Shown piece by piece: positions 8,852 to 17,069 of a DNA stretch of 64,000 nucleotides. Below the pieces are notes generated by a model. That model was not told the DNA's origin. It saw only the letters and a program-made list of their open reading frames with translations, and did not search any database. Origin of the DNA: Peribacillus sp044761665 (GTDB lineage Bacteria > Bacillota > Bacilli > Bacillales > DSM-1321); contig NZ_JBIWCW010000016.1 in the NCBI RefSeq assembly GCF_044761665.1, positions 9,165-73,164 of the forward strand. The letters are read 5' to 3'. The position numbers were made by a program, and so were the translations under genes. Position 1 is the first letter of the stretch. Each line of letters opens with the position of its first letter.

Positions 8852-9913
8852 ATGCGTGCTTATACGGGATACATTGTCTTGATTGGGATAGGCGTATTGA
8901 TTGCGATTTATGTTGCCTTTCAATCGTTCTTTACAAGTTTTGGGTTCGATTTACCTAGAGATGAAGAACAGGTTGGAATGGAGGATCAAATCGTGATTAA
9001 ATTCAGTCATGTGGTGGCTGAAAATACACCCAAGGGTCTAGCGGCAAGTCGGTTTGCTGCCCTTGTGGATGAATACACCGATCATCGTGTCAAAATTGAG
9101 GTGTATCCGAACCAATCGTTATATAGTGATCATCAAGAAATAGAGGCATTACAAGAGAATAAGGTTCAGATGATTGCGCCAACCACTTCAAAAATTACGA
9201 ATATATCGAAAAAATGGATGCTTTTGGACTTGCCTTATATTTTCCCCACCGATGAGGCGCTGCAAGAAGCGCTGAATGGGGAAGTGGGAGATGAGCTACT
9301 CAATCATTTACATGCGGTGGACATTAAGGGACTGGCATTTTGGTCGAATAACTTCAAGCAAATAACCAGTAATGAGCAGATTCGCCATCCTGAGGATTTT
9401 GCCGGGAAAAACTTTCGAATCATGCCAAGTCCGGTGCTTGAAAGTCAATTTCAACATTTTGGAGCATCGACTTCGAGGCTGGAGTTTAACGATACATTCA
9501 AAAGCTTGGAAATCAATAAAACGGATAGCCAGGAAAACACGATTTCCAATATCTATTCCAAGAAACTATATGAAGTGCAAAAGCATTTAACCATAAGTAA
9601 CCATGGATATTTGGGGTATGTCGTCATGATGAATCAATCTTTTTGGGAAGAGCTCCCCGTAGACATCCAGCAGCAAATCCAGCGGGCCATGGATGATACG
9701 ACTTCTTGGCTTTGGGACAAGTCGAAGGAAATGAACGAGACGCAGTTGCATGATATCGAGAAGAAATCCAATATCGAGATTTATACACTATCCGAAAAAG
9801 AGCGGAAGGAATGGATGGAAGCAATGACTGACATCTACCCTGAATTCGAGTCAACCATCGGAAAAGACCTATTGGATAAAATGGAAAGAATAAGGGATAA
9901 ATATATAGAATGA
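8852..9913 (+). CDS. dctB: DctB, TRAP/DctP-type dicarboxylate-binding protein
   Basis: The 353-residue protein starts with a hydrophobic segment (about residues 6-25, an uncleaved anchor or signal peptide) and then shows the DctP solute-binding fold: VIKFSHVVAENTPKGLAASRFA, LDLPYIF, GLAFWSNNFKQITSN, and FRIMPSPVLESQF. These lines strongly resemble B. subtilis DctB, which is not a TRAP transporter component but a co-sensor with DctS. AAGGAGATG precedes the ATG. No TRAP membrane genes are near, supporting a sensory role. A strong terminator follows. Confidence 0.85.
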   Translation: MRAYTGYIVLIGIGVLIAIYVAFQSFFTSFGFDLPRDEEQVGMEDQIVIKFSHVVAENTPKGLAASRFAALVDEYTDHRVKIEVYPNQSLYSDHQEIEALQENKVQMIAPTTSKITNISKKWMLLDLPYIFPTDEALQEALNGEVGDELLNHLHAVDIKGLAFWSNNFKQITSNEQIRHPEDFAGKNFRIMPSPVLESQFQHFGASTSRLEFNDTFKSLEINKTDSQENTISNIYSKKLYEVQKHLTISNHGYLGYVVMMNQSFWEELPVDIQQQIQRAMDDTTSWLWDKSKEMNETQLHDIEKKSNIEIYTLSEKERKEWMEAMTDIYPEFESTIGKDLLDKMERIRDKYIE

Positions 9914-9919
9914 TAAAAT

Positions 9920-9963
9920 AAGAAGCCGGACTCAATTTCAATGATTGAGTCCGGCTTCTTTTG
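9920..9963 (+). terminator. Terminator after dctB
   Basis: A perfect 17-bp stem (9920-9936 with 9944-9960) is followed by TTTTGG. It may also serve the convergent DUF1540 gene, since the left arm starts with A-rich sequence. Confidence 0.9.
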
Positions 9964-9966
9964 GTA

Positions 9967-10128
9967 TTACAACTCTTCAGCAGGTTTGAAGGTACGGCAT
10001 CCAGTTTGGTGGCTAGTATGAGCCCGTTCTTCCGAATAGTGCTCGATTTTTATCATATCCGCAGAACATCGATTGCCGTGCTTCCAAAAAGTACAGCTGT
10101 CAACAGCACATTTTACATCCTGAGCCAT
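9967..10128 (-). CDS. DUF1540 cysteine-rich small protein
   Basis: The 53-residue protein (MAQDVKCAVDSCTFWKHGNRCSADMI...) has the DUF1540 pattern of four cysteines (VKCAVDSCTFW, NRCSAD, TGCRTFKP), likely a small zinc- or metal-binding domain. The start at 10128 is set by GGAGGAG five bases upstream; the longer frame to 10155 has no ribosome site. It ends at the dctB terminator region and is probably monocistronic. Proteins of this family are common in spore formers; their function is not established. Confidence 0.8.
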   Translation of the reverse strand: MAQDVKCAVDSCTFWKHGNRCSADMIKIEHYSEERAHTSHQTGCRTFKPAEEL

Positions 10129-10205
10129 ATGATCTCCTCCTCTATAATGGTACACCTATAGCTTTGAACAAAGGAAAGGCTATTACACTGTGTTAAAAAT
10201 GGAAA

Positions 10206-10238
10206 GAGGTGAATCCTTGAATGGACTCACCTCATGTA
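10206..10238 (-). terminator. Terminator after znuA
   Basis: An 11-bp stem with one G:T pair on the minus strand (10206-10216 with 10223-10233) lies just past the znuA stop, followed on the minus strand by CTTTCCATTTTT. Confidence 0.6.
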
Positions 10239-10241
10239 TGT

Positions 10242-11195
10242 TTATTGTAATGCCGTTTGTAATGTCTTGATGTTATTTTCCATGAGGCTGAAGTAATCTT
10301 CACCGGCTTCAATGTCTTTATCAGTCAAGACGGAAAGGTTATGGAATTCAAGTGCTTCCGCTCCCATTTCCTTTTGAATGATTTCGGTAAGCTTCGAACT
10401 GATATTTTGTTCATAAACGACATAGTGAAGATCTTCTTCCTTAGCCATGGTAACAATGCCGGCCAGTTGTTTTTGTGAAGGTTCACTGGACGATGTAAGA
10501 CCGGTCACCCCGATTTGTTCAAGTCCGTAGCGTTCCTCCCAATAACCATAAGCGGAATGGGATACGATCACTTTATTCGTACGTCCAGCTTTGATGGTCT
10601 TCGCAAATTGCTTATCAAGTAACTTCAATTTATCGGAAAGCTCGTTAAATCGATTCGTAAAATACCCTTCCTGTTCCGGCAGTTGCTTTGTTAACTCATC
10701 CTTGATGGTATCAGCCATCTCGATGGAGTAAACCGGGTCAAGCCACAGATGAGGGTTGACGCCACCATGGTCATGGCCATCGTCTTCCTTTCCTTCATGA
10801 TCATGATGTTCGGTTTCTTCTTGCTTATGTTCATCGACTTCAACGGACTCACCCACAGCAATTGTAGAAACCCCTTCATCCTTTAAAATCGGTTTTGCTT
10901 TTGTCACGAACCCTTCCAGGTTATAGCCGATATAGAAAAATAGATCGGAATTAGCCATATTTACAATATCCTTTTGAGAAGGGTCGAAGGTATGCTCATC
11001 TGTACCGGGTGGGTAAATCGTTTCCACATTCACAAATTCTCCCCCGATGGCTTCTGTGAAATATTCGAGTGGATAAACAGTCGTATGGATATCCAAAACA
11101 TTTTTATCTTCATTCTTATTTTCCTCTGAGTTGCCGCAGCCGGTAAGAGCCAATGATGCAATAAGCGAAAGAGAAAGTAGGATTTTACTTTTCAT
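10242..11195 (-). CDS. znuA: ZnuA/AdcA zinc-binding lipoprotein of an ABC importer
   Basis: The 317-residue protein has a lipoprotein signal (LIASLALTGCG, Cys at the lipobox) and the cluster A-1 metal-binding fold: TTVYPLEYFTEAIGG, GTDEHTFDPSQKD (metal His), a His-rich acidic loop (about residues 120-145, HKQEETEHHDHEGKEDDGHDHGG), GVNPHLWLDP and VSHSAYGYWEERYG. The His loop is typical of zinc-specific members. Two Zur-like boxes lie just upstream. The ATP-binding and permease genes are not adjacent on either side, so this is an orphan binding protein within the window. Confidence 0.9.
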   Translation of the reverse strand: MKSKILLSLSLIASLALTGCGNSEENKNEDKNVLDIHTTVYPLEYFTEAIGGEFVNVETIYPPGTDEHTFDPSQKDIVNMANSDLFFYIGYNLEGFVTKAKPILKDEGVSTIAVGESVEVDEHKQEETEHHDHEGKEDDGHDHGGVNPHLWLDPVYSIEMADTIKDELTKQLPEQEGYFTNRFNELSDKLKLLDKQFAKTIKAGRTNKVIVSHSAYGYWEERYGLEQIGVTGLTSSSEPSQKQLAGIVTMAKEEDLHYVVYEQNISSKLTEIIQKEMGAEALEFHNLSVLTDKDIEAGEDYFSLMENNIKTLQTALQ

Positions 11196-11219
11196 GAAAA
11201 ATGCTCCTTTATAAATAAT

Positions 11220-11234
11220 TCGTATTGATTACGA
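11220..11234 (-). promoter_or_regulatory. Zur-like box (proximal) for znuA
   Basis: TCGTATTGATTACGA is a near-perfect palindrome, one base off TCGTAATNATTACGA, the Zur operator core recalled for Bacillus. It lies 25 bases before the znuA start. Confidence 0.65.
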
Positions 11235-11255
11235 TTTAAAATGTATGGTTAAAAA

Positions 11256-11270
11256 ACGAAATGATTACGA
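11256..11270 (-). promoter_or_regulatory. Zur-like box (distal) for znuA
   Basis: ACGAAATGATTACGA is a second near-match to the Zur core, 36 bases from the first. It falls just downstream of a possible promoter (TTGCTT at 11306-11311, 17 bp, TATTAT at 11283-11288, minus strand), a position suited to repression by zinc-loaded Zur. Confidence 0.6.
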
Positions 11271-11321
11271 TTTGATTATAGTATAATACAAAAAAAATAT
11301 CTGGAAAGCAAGAGTTTTTTG

Positions 11322-11564
11322 TTAATGTCCTTTTTTTTGTTTTTTCTTTTTTTCTGGGACAAGGTCGATACCGCCTGGATGGAATGGATGGCATTTAAGA
11401 ATCCTGATGATGGCAAGCCAGCTTCCTTTTATAGGGCCAAAACGGTTGACTGCTTCCAAGCCGTAATGGGAACAGGTAGGGTAGAAACGGCAGGTAGGCG
11501 GTTTTAATGGAGAAATGACAATTTGATAAAAACGTATGACTCCCATGATCATTTTTTTTAACAA
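11322..11564 (-). CDS. yidD: YidD-family membrane protein insertion efficiency factor
   Basis: The 80-residue protein contains the whole YidD signature: IRFYQIVISPLKPPTCRFYPTCSHYGLEAV, then GSWLAIIRILKCHPFHPGGIDLVP, ending in a Lys-rich tail. YidD proteins sit at the inner membrane and help YidC/Oxa1-type insertion. The start is TTG (11564), accepted because family members begin MLKK; the ribosome site (AAAGAGATG) is weak. In B. subtilis the homologue (ytjA) is also close to luxS. Confidence 0.93.
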   Translation of the reverse strand: MLKKMIMGVIRFYQIVISPLKPPTCRFYPTCSHYGLEAVNRFGPIKGSWLAIIRILKCHPFHPGGIDLVPEKKKKQKKGH

Positions 11565-11757
11565 GACGCTTTCATCTCTTTTCGGATAAATTCACTATCG
11601 TTTATTATACCATATTTTTTTGGTTTTCAAGAAGGTTATAAAAGGATGTGGGAAAGAAAATTGGGCTTGTATGGATTATCGGCACAAATTTAAAAGGGTG
11701 AAATATATTGTATTTCAAGGTAAAATAGAAGAGACATACAATTAAGGAGTGAATTAA

Positions 11758-12231
11758 ATGCCTTCAGTTGAAAGCTTTGAATTAGATCATGATGCTGTTA
11801 AAGCCCCCTATGTAAGACATTGCGGTGTCCATAAGGTTGGGACAGATGGTGTTGTTAATAAATTTGATATCCGTTTTTGCCAGCCGAACAAGCAAGCAAT
11901 GAAGCCGGATACGATCCACACTTTAGAACATTTGCTAGCGTTTAACATCCGAAAGCATTCGGAACAGTACGATCATTTTGATATTATCGATATTTCGCCA
12001 ATGGGCTGCCAAACGGGGTACTACCTAGTTGTCAGCGGTGAGCCGACCGTGACGGAAATCATCGACGTACTTGAAGATACGTTCAAGGATGCGCTGCAAA
12101 TCACAGAAATTCCAGCTGCTAACGAGAAACAATGCGGCCAAGCCAAATTGCATGATCTTGAAGGAGCCAAGAAATTGATGAATTTCTGGTTATCACAAGA
12201 TAAAGCGGACCTTCATAAAGTATTCGGTTAA
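11758..12231 (+). CDS. luxS: LuxS, S-ribosylhomocysteine lyase
   Basis: LuxS splits S-ribosylhomocysteine into homocysteine and DPD, the precursor of autoinducer-2, and so completes SAM recycling together with the metK product elsewhere in the window. The 157-residue protein has the metal site HTLEHLLA (His54, His58), GCQTGYYL with the catalytic-loop cysteine region, and the late EKQCGQ cysteine ligand. AAGGAG lies before the ATG. A strong hairpin that probably works on both strands separates it from the convergent ytzI. Confidence 0.97.
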   Translation: MPSVESFELDHDAVKAPYVRHCGVHKVGTDGVVNKFDIRFCQPNKQAMKPDTIHTLEHLLAFNIRKHSEQYDHFDIIDISPMGCQTGYYLVVSGEPTVTEIIDVLEDTFKDALQITEIPAANEKQCGQAKLHDLEGAKKLMNFWLSQDKADLHKVFG

Positions 12232-12240
12232 TCTCTTGCA

Positions 12241-12276
12241 AAAATCCTGTCTTGGAAAAGACAGGATTTTTTTATT
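12241..12276. terminator. Bidirectional terminator between luxS and ytzI
   Basis: A 12-bp perfect stem (12241-12252 with 12259-12270, loop TGGAAA) is followed by T's on the plus strand. The left arm starts with AAAA, so it may also end ytzI on the minus strand. Confidence 0.85.
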
Positions 12277-12427
12277 TATCATGATCTTTTTGCTCTTCTT
12301 CGTTTTTTGGCAGGGGGTCAATGGGATCGACCGTATGCTTGTAGCTGTAGCCTTTACCAATGGTCAGGACAGACAACCCCAGGACAATCAGAATCACTAT
12401 AATGGATATCACTAAAACCGTAATCAT
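12272..12427 (-). CDS. YtzI-like small membrane protein
   Basis: A 51-residue ORF on the minus strand: one N-terminal TM helix (residues 4-24, VLVISIIVILIVLGLSVLTIG) followed by KGYSYKHTVDPIDPLP and an acidic/Lys tail. The KGYxYKHTVDP motif matches what I remember of Bacillus YtzI, also found next to luxS. Upstream on the minus strand is AAAAAGGGG, about five bases before ATG. No function is known. Confidence 0.75.
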   Translation of the reverse strand: MITVLVISIIVILIVLGLSVLTIGKGYSYKHTVDPIDPLPKNEEEQKDHDK

Positions 12428-12489
12428 ATGGATAACCCCTTTTTGTTATATATTAGGTTAATTTTAACATAAGTATTTGGACGAGGGAT

Positions 12490-12514
12490 GTTTCGATCTT
12501 TGCAGAACGGGAAC
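12490..12514 (+). promoter_or_regulatory. Possible sigma-B-like promoter for dps
   Basis: GTTTCG (12490-12495), a 13-base spacer and GGGAAC (12509-12514) loosely fit the sigma-B pattern GTTT-N13-GGGTAT. B. subtilis dps is a general stress gene, so this is plausible but the match is imperfect. Confidence 0.35.
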
Positions 12515-12549
12515 TATATAACTATAACCAAATAACGGAGGTAGATATT

Positions 12550-12990
12550 ATGGCTCAGAAAAAATTAGGGAAATTAGTGAACAAAGAAATTGCAAACTTC
12601 AACGTTCTTTATACAAAAATCCACAATTATCACTGGTTCGTAAATGGACCTCACTTCTTTGAACTTCACCAAAAATTAGAAGAATTATACACAGAAATCG
12701 GCACGGATATGGACGAGTTGGCTGAACGACTTCTTGCCATCGGCGAAAAACCAGTCGCTACACTTAAAGAGTATCTAGAATTGACCACTCTTGAAGAAGC
12801 AACTGGCAAGGAAAATACAGAAGATATGGTGCAAAGCGTCATAAACGACTTCGAACTGCTTTCTACGGAATTCCTGGAAATCATCGAAGCGGCTGAAGAG
12901 GAAGATCCTGTAACAGCCGACATGCTGACTAGCATGAAGAAAAGCTTGAATAAACACGCATGGATGCTACGTGCTTACTTAGGTAACTAA
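12550..12990 (+). CDS. dps: Dps-family ferritin-like DNA-protection protein
   Basis: The 146-residue protein matches the Dps/MrgA family: NKEIANFNVLYTKIHNYHWFVNGPHFFELHQKLEELY carries the ferroxidase His/His/Asp/Glu ligands (HNYHW, then DELAER). Dps dodecamers oxidise and store iron and protect DNA in stress. The neighbourhood (luxS, ytkD) matches B. subtilis dps (ytkB) rather than mrgA. AACGGAGGTAG precedes the ATG. A tetraloop terminator follows. Confidence 0.93.
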   Translation: MAQKKLGKLVNKEIANFNVLYTKIHNYHWFVNGPHFFELHQKLEELYTEIGTDMDELAERLLAIGEKPVATLKEYLELTTLEEATGKENTEDMVQSVINDFELLSTEFLEIIEAAEEEDPVTADMLTSMKKSLNKHAWMLRAYLGN

Positions 12991-13001
12991 GCTTGAATGA
13001 G

Positions 13002-13034
13002 AAAGACTCTACTTCGGTAGGGTCTTTTTTTTTG
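13002..13034 (+). terminator. Terminator after dps
   Basis: An 11-bp stem with one G:T pair and a TTCG tetraloop (13002-13012 with 13017-13027) runs into nine T's. Confidence 0.9.
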
Positions 13035-13082
13035 ACAAGATTAAGGTATTGAAGGCAAGGAAAATCCCCAATCTGAAACTAA

Positions 13083-13991
13083 TTACCCACTAAGAGTCTT
13101 CGTACTGTTATCCTGTGTCTTCTCCTTACGGGCAAATCGCCGAGTGCCTAGCACGCATAGCGCCACGGCAGTGTTCACGGCCACGAGGGCCAGGGTTACT
13201 TCCTCATTTAAAATGAATGAAGCAAGCAACAGCCCGAAAAATGGTTGAAGCAGCTGCAATTGTCCAACTGCCGCTGTACCCCCTTGTGAGAGGCCCCGGT
13301 ACCAGAACACGAAGCCAATGAGCATGCTGAATAAAGACACATAGGCAAGGCTGAAAAGAGCGGGTTCTCCGATGTTCGTCCACGATTTGGGCGAGAGATA
13401 GATCGAAAGCGGCAACATGAGGGGGAGTGATAGGACGAGTGCCCAACAAATTACCTGCCAATCCCCGAGCCGCCGGGATAAACGGGCACCTTCTGCGTAA
13501 CCGAGACCACATACGATGATGGAAGCGAGCATGAATGCGTCGCCAATCGGCGATGATTCCCGATTATGGATGAAGGCATATCCTGCGACCAGAAAGCTGC
13601 CAATGAGCGAAAAGATCCAAAAGGAGAGGCGAGGACGCTCGCCGCCACGTACGACCCCGAATATCGCGGTCGAGAGCGGAAGGAGCCCTATGAAGATGAT
13701 GGCATGTGCCGATGTGACATATTGCAGGGCCAGGGCTGTCAACAGGGGGAAACCAACCACCACGCCCAACGCTATTACAATTAGCGGAACAATATCGCTT
13801 CTTCCAGGACGTTGTTGCTTGAATAGGAGAAGGAGGGCGCCTGCCAATACGCCTGCTATCGCCGCACGGCAGAATGTTAGGAATAATGGATCGATATCCG
13901 CTACAGCCAAGCGTGTCGCAGGGAGCGATCCGCTAAAAATCAGTACACCAATAAAACCGTTCACCCAACCATTCGTTGTTTTCTTCTTCAT
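13083..13991 (-). CDS. EamA/DMT-family permease
   Basis: The 302-residue integral membrane protein has ten hydrophobic segments in two EamA halves (GVLIFSGSLPATRLAV... and VICWALVLSLPLMLPL..., GGTAAVGQLQLLQPFFGLLLASFILNE being the conserved second-half signature). DMT permeases of this group usually export amino acids or related metabolites. It is divergent from a MocR-type regulator, an arrangement like B. subtilis ycxC/ycxD, which suggests control by that regulator. Substrate unknown. Confidence 0.85.
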   Translation of the reverse strand: MKKKTTNGWVNGFIGVLIFSGSLPATRLAVADIDPLFLTFCRAAIAGVLAGALLLLFKQQRPGRSDIVPLIVIALGVVVGFPLLTALALQYVTSAHAIIFIGLLPLSTAIFGVVRGGERPRLSFWIFSLIGSFLVAGYAFIHNRESSPIGDAFMLASIIVCGLGYAEGARLSRRLGDWQVICWALVLSLPLMLPLSIYLSPKSWTNIGEPALFSLAYVSLFSMLIGFVFWYRGLSQGGTAAVGQLQLLQPFFGLLLASFILNEEVTLALVAVNTAVALCVLGTRRFARKEKTQDNSTKTLSG

Positions 13992-14141
13992 GATAAATCA
14001 CTCCTCAAATCACGTAACTCCTGAATTTTTTATCGTCATATTTCCTTTTAATGGATTACAATGAATATATACCGACAGTGACCTTTAATAAACGGCCAGT
14101 TTCCATAAATAAAACCATGCCAGTTAGGAGGAAGCATAGAA

Positions 14142-15533
14142 GTGGATATCACGTTCTTCTTAAATAGAAATCTAGATATTCCCTTATATCAGCAGCTCTA
14201 TCAACTATTCAAAAAAAACATGCAGGATGGCCATATTCAAAAAGGAGTGAAACTTCCTTCCAAAAGGTTGCTTGCGGCTCAGCTTTCAATCAGCCAAACG
14301 ACCGTAGAACGGACCTATGAACAGCTTGCTGCTGAAGGATATATTGTGAGTAAACCAAGAAGTGGCTGGTTCGCAGATTATGACGAAATTGATTTAATAC
14401 ATAGTGAAATGGCGAATAACCCGTCTATTAAGCCTGTTACAAGAGAGAAGGAGAACTGGATTGATTTTCATTATGGCAATGTGGATTCTGTCCATTTTCC
14501 TTTTTCCGCTTGGCGAAAAAGTATGGTCGGTAGTTTAGACCAATATGGTCAACAGCTTCATCGGCCAGGAGATATATTGGGGGAACTCGAGTTGAGGACG
14601 CTCATTGCCGAAAACTTATATCATTCCCGGGGTGTTCATTGTCGACCTGAACAGGTCATTTTAGGGGCGGGGAATCCGATTCTGTTGCAGATTCTATGCC
14701 AAGTCTTACGGAGGGATATTTCCATAGGGTATGAAGATCCGGGATTTCCGAGGTCAAGGAAGATCTTTGAAATGAATTCCATGAAGATTATTCCCATTCC
14801 AGTGGATGAGGAAGGAATCTGTATGGATGGAATCCGAAAAGAAAATCCATCCCTTGTGTATGTGACCCCTTCACACCAATTTCCACTTGGCACCGTCATG
14901 ACGTTTGATAGAAGAAGACAACTGCTAAAGTGGGCAGCAGAAAATCAATCATTCATCATTGAAGATGATTATGACGGCGAATATAGATACAGCGGACAAC
15001 CAATTCCCTCCCTGCAAGGGCTAGACCAGCATGAACGAGTCATCTTTATGGGGACTTTCTCTAAATCGCTTCTGCCTTCATTGCGCGTCAGCTATATGGT
15101 TCTTCCTTCATCTCTTTTAGAAAAAGGCCGCGAAATCACATCCTTATATAAGCAAACGGTGTCTTGTCATGTCCAACTGACACTTGTGGAATTTATCAAA
15201 AAGGGAGAATGGCAGAAACACATCAATAAAATGAGAAAGCTATACCAAAGAAAGAGAGAGATTTTATTAGAGACTCTACAAAGTGAAATGGGAGAACAAG
15301 TGAAGGTTCGTGGAGGAGACACGGGACTGCATATCATGCTTGATGTGAACTCTCATTTTAATGAAAAAGAGCTTATTGAAAAAGCAAAAGAGCAAGGCGT
15401 AAAAATATATCCCGCTTCACCGTTTTATACGAAGCAACCTCCGGGCAACACCGTCTTCATCGGGTTCGCAGGAGTCTCAGAAGCAGACATCCGAGCGGGT
15501 ATAAAAAAATTAAAAGCTGCATGGATGAATTGA
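14142..15533 (+). CDS. MocR-type regulator (GntR HTH fused to aminotransferase domain)
   Basis: The 463-residue protein has an N-terminal GntR winged helix (LYQQLYQLFKKNMQDGHIQKGVKLPSKRLLAAQLSISQTTVERTYEQL region, about residues 10-75) and a fold-type I aminotransferase domain: AGNPILLQILC, YVTPSHQFPLGTVM, IEDDYDGEYRYSGQP and the PLP-lysine motif GTFSKSLLPSLRVSY. MocR proteins bind PLP or an aldimine as effector. The start is GTG at 14142 after TTAGGAGG. It most likely controls the divergent EamA permease; two copies of GCCAGTT (14097-14103, 14120-14126) lie in the intergenic region. Confidence 0.9.
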   Translation: MDITFFLNRNLDIPLYQQLYQLFKKNMQDGHIQKGVKLPSKRLLAAQLSISQTTVERTYEQLAAEGYIVSKPRSGWFADYDEIDLIHSEMANNPSIKPVTREKENWIDFHYGNVDSVHFPFSAWRKSMVGSLDQYGQQLHRPGDILGELELRTLIAENLYHSRGVHCRPEQVILGAGNPILLQILCQVLRRDISIGYEDPGFPRSRKIFEMNSMKIIPIPVDEEGICMDGIRKENPSLVYVTPSHQFPLGTVMTFDRRRQLLKWAAENQSFIIEDDYDGEYRYSGQPIPSLQGLDQHERVIFMGTFSKSLLPSLRVSYMVLPSSLLEKGREITSLYKQTVSCHVQLTLVEFIKKGEWQKHINKMRKLYQRKREILLETLQSEMGEQVKVRGGDTGLHIMLDVNSHFNEKELIEKAKEQGVKIYPASPFYTKQPPGNTVFIGFAGVSEADIRAGIKKLKAAWMN

Positions 15534-15560
15534 ATGATAGAAAAAAAGGGGGATTTTGTT

Positions 15561-16013
15561 ATGGAAACTAGTATGCGACTATTAGCAGAAAATGATTTAG
15601 AAGAAGCGGCACAACTATTCACTTGCGTATTTTCCTCCACTCCTTGGAACGAACCTTGGAGTGTTAAGACGTCTTACAGACGTTTATCGGATATAAGTCT
15701 GACGCCTGGGTACATTGGAATCGGTTATTTTGATTCCACTGACCGATTAATTGGGTTTTTAGTCGGGAATGAAGAGCAATGGGCTGATGGCAAGAGTTTT
15801 TATATCAATGAAATCTGTGTACGAGGAACCATTCAACAAAAGGGGATCGGAACCCACTTGTTGACACATTTAAGTACTATCTTAACGGAGAAAAGAATTG
15901 ATTCCGCCTACTTATCGACTGAGAGAGGCCAAGGCAAACCGGAGTTGTTTTTCTCTAAGAATGGCTATGCAACAAATGAAGCGAGGGTGGTAATGACAAG
16001 GGATATATCTTGA
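15561..16013 (+). CDS. GNAT-family N-acetyltransferase
   Basis: The 150-residue protein has a GNAT core: MRLLAENDLEEAAQLFTCVF, FYINEICVRGTIQQKGIGTHLLTHL (the acetyl-CoA pyrophosphate loop, variant Q-K-G-I-G-T) and ELFFSKNGYATNEARVVMTRD. An in-frame ATG lies at 15534 directly after the mocR stop, but AAAGGGGG sits at the right spacing before 15561, so that start is preferred. It probably forms an operon with the MocR gene. The acceptor substrate cannot be read. Confidence 0.8.
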   Translation: METSMRLLAENDLEEAAQLFTCVFSSTPWNEPWSVKTSYRRLSDISLTPGYIGIGYFDSTDRLIGFLVGNEEQWADGKSFYINEICVRGTIQQKGIGTHLLTHLSTILTEKRIDSAYLSTERGQGKPELFFSKNGYATNEARVVMTRDIS

Positions 16014-16147
16014 ATGGATATATTTGAGATGAATTGCTTGCATTAAGAATCTGATTGTTGTATAAGAGTAGTGATTTTGTTAAGGTAAATGGATAGTTTT
16101 TCTAATAGTAGTTGGCAGAGAATAAGATTAACTTAGTGAGGTGCAGG

Positions 16148-16789
16148 GTGAAAAGTTCGAAAAAAAGAAAAAAAGAATCCGAAAAAACTTTAAAGAGCTT
16201 AAAGGTTCCAATAAATAAACATTTACCGCTTAGAGAAAATGAAGAAGTCGTTTCTCTTAGAACAAAGGAAGAGATAATAAACAGAATTATTCCTTTAACT
16301 ATAGTCGCAGCGAAAGCAATGGAGGCTCCCCCAGAAAAAATCGAGGAATTTATTGAAAGGTATAACGCAAATAAACTATTTACTGAAGAAGAACATAATT
16401 TTCTATTAAAAAAACACTTCAATCATAACGAGGGAATTCAGTACTCTTGGAAGTTAGAATGCATATGGCTGTTGCTTTGGTCCGTTAATTTAATATCCGA
16501 TATAGGAGTTCCAGATAGTACGTGTAATGCTGAATTTGTTTTTGAAACGGTGCTTAGTAATACGAAACAGGATATGATGGATAAATCCACTTTAAAACCA
16601 ATCAGTGATATATTAGATAGCCTTGATTTTATTTATAGAGCACATTGGGCAGTAAGAGAAGCGCAATTAAATGACTTAATAATTCCAGAATCTCTAGATG
16701 AAGGCGTTGTCTATGAAAGACATTACACTCTTAATTGGCTAGTAAATTATATGGAGCAAGAATGGGAAGAAGTAAGTACAAATACTTAA
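16148..16789 (+). CDS. DUF4272 domain protein
   Basis: The 213-residue protein shows a DUF4272 layout: KESEKTLKSLKVPINKHLPL, LRTKEEIINRIIPLTIVA, SWKLECIWLLLWSVNLI, and near the C terminus LDFIYRAHWAVREAQLND followed by VVYERHYTLNWLVNY. I recognise the domain but its function is not known; such proteins are often near toxin or immunity genes in other bacteria. The start is uncertain: a GTG at 16148 follows GAGGTG, while a TTG at 16112 is open too. Base composition is more AT-rich than the flanking genes, which may mean acquisition. Confidence 0.7.
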   Translation: MKSSKKRKKESEKTLKSLKVPINKHLPLRENEEVVSLRTKEEIINRIIPLTIVAAKAMEAPPEKIEEFIERYNANKLFTEEEHNFLLKKHFNHNEGIQYSWKLECIWLLLWSVNLISDIGVPDSTCNAEFVFETVLSNTKQDMMDKSTLKPISDILDSLDFIYRAHWAVREAQLNDLIIPESLDEGVVYERHYTLNWLVNYMEQEWEEVSTNT

Positions 16790-16957
16790 ATGTTCCTATA
16801 TATCATAAATACTTTTATGCTACTTTAGATATGATAGATCAGAGTTTGAACTGGAGTCTTACACTTAAACTAATAGGCTTTTGACTTCAATAACTAGGTT
16901 GCTGCGGCTATCTTTTTATGAACTAACGGAGGCTTTAGTGAAAGAAGATGCCTACAA

Positions 16958-16986
16958 AAAGAACTCAAGATGGGTTCTTTTCTTTT
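16958..16986 (+). terminator. Weak terminator downstream of DUF4272 gene
   Basis: A 9-bp stem with one G:T pair (16958-16966 with 16972-16980) is followed by TTTCTTTT. The rest of 16790-17030 holds no gene I can support, only a short ORF broken by a stop. Confidence 0.5.
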
Positions 16987-17023
16987 GATGAAATATAAAA
17001 TTTAACGATAAATGAGCTTGCAG

Positions 17024-17055
17024 AAAAAATAGGCGTCCCAAAATGAGGGACGCCT
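17024..17055 (-). terminator. Terminator for the 85-residue minus-strand gene
   Basis: A perfect 9-bp stem AGGCGTCCC/GGGACGCCT (17031-17039 with 17047-17055) is followed on the minus strand by ATTTTTTCT. Confidence 0.85.
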
Positions 17056-17069
17056 TATATGATATGTAA

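Noticed and set aside
16948..17046. 32-codon ORF interrupted by TAA at 16996-16998
   Set aside because: Too short and broken to call a gene; only the second half looks protein-like.
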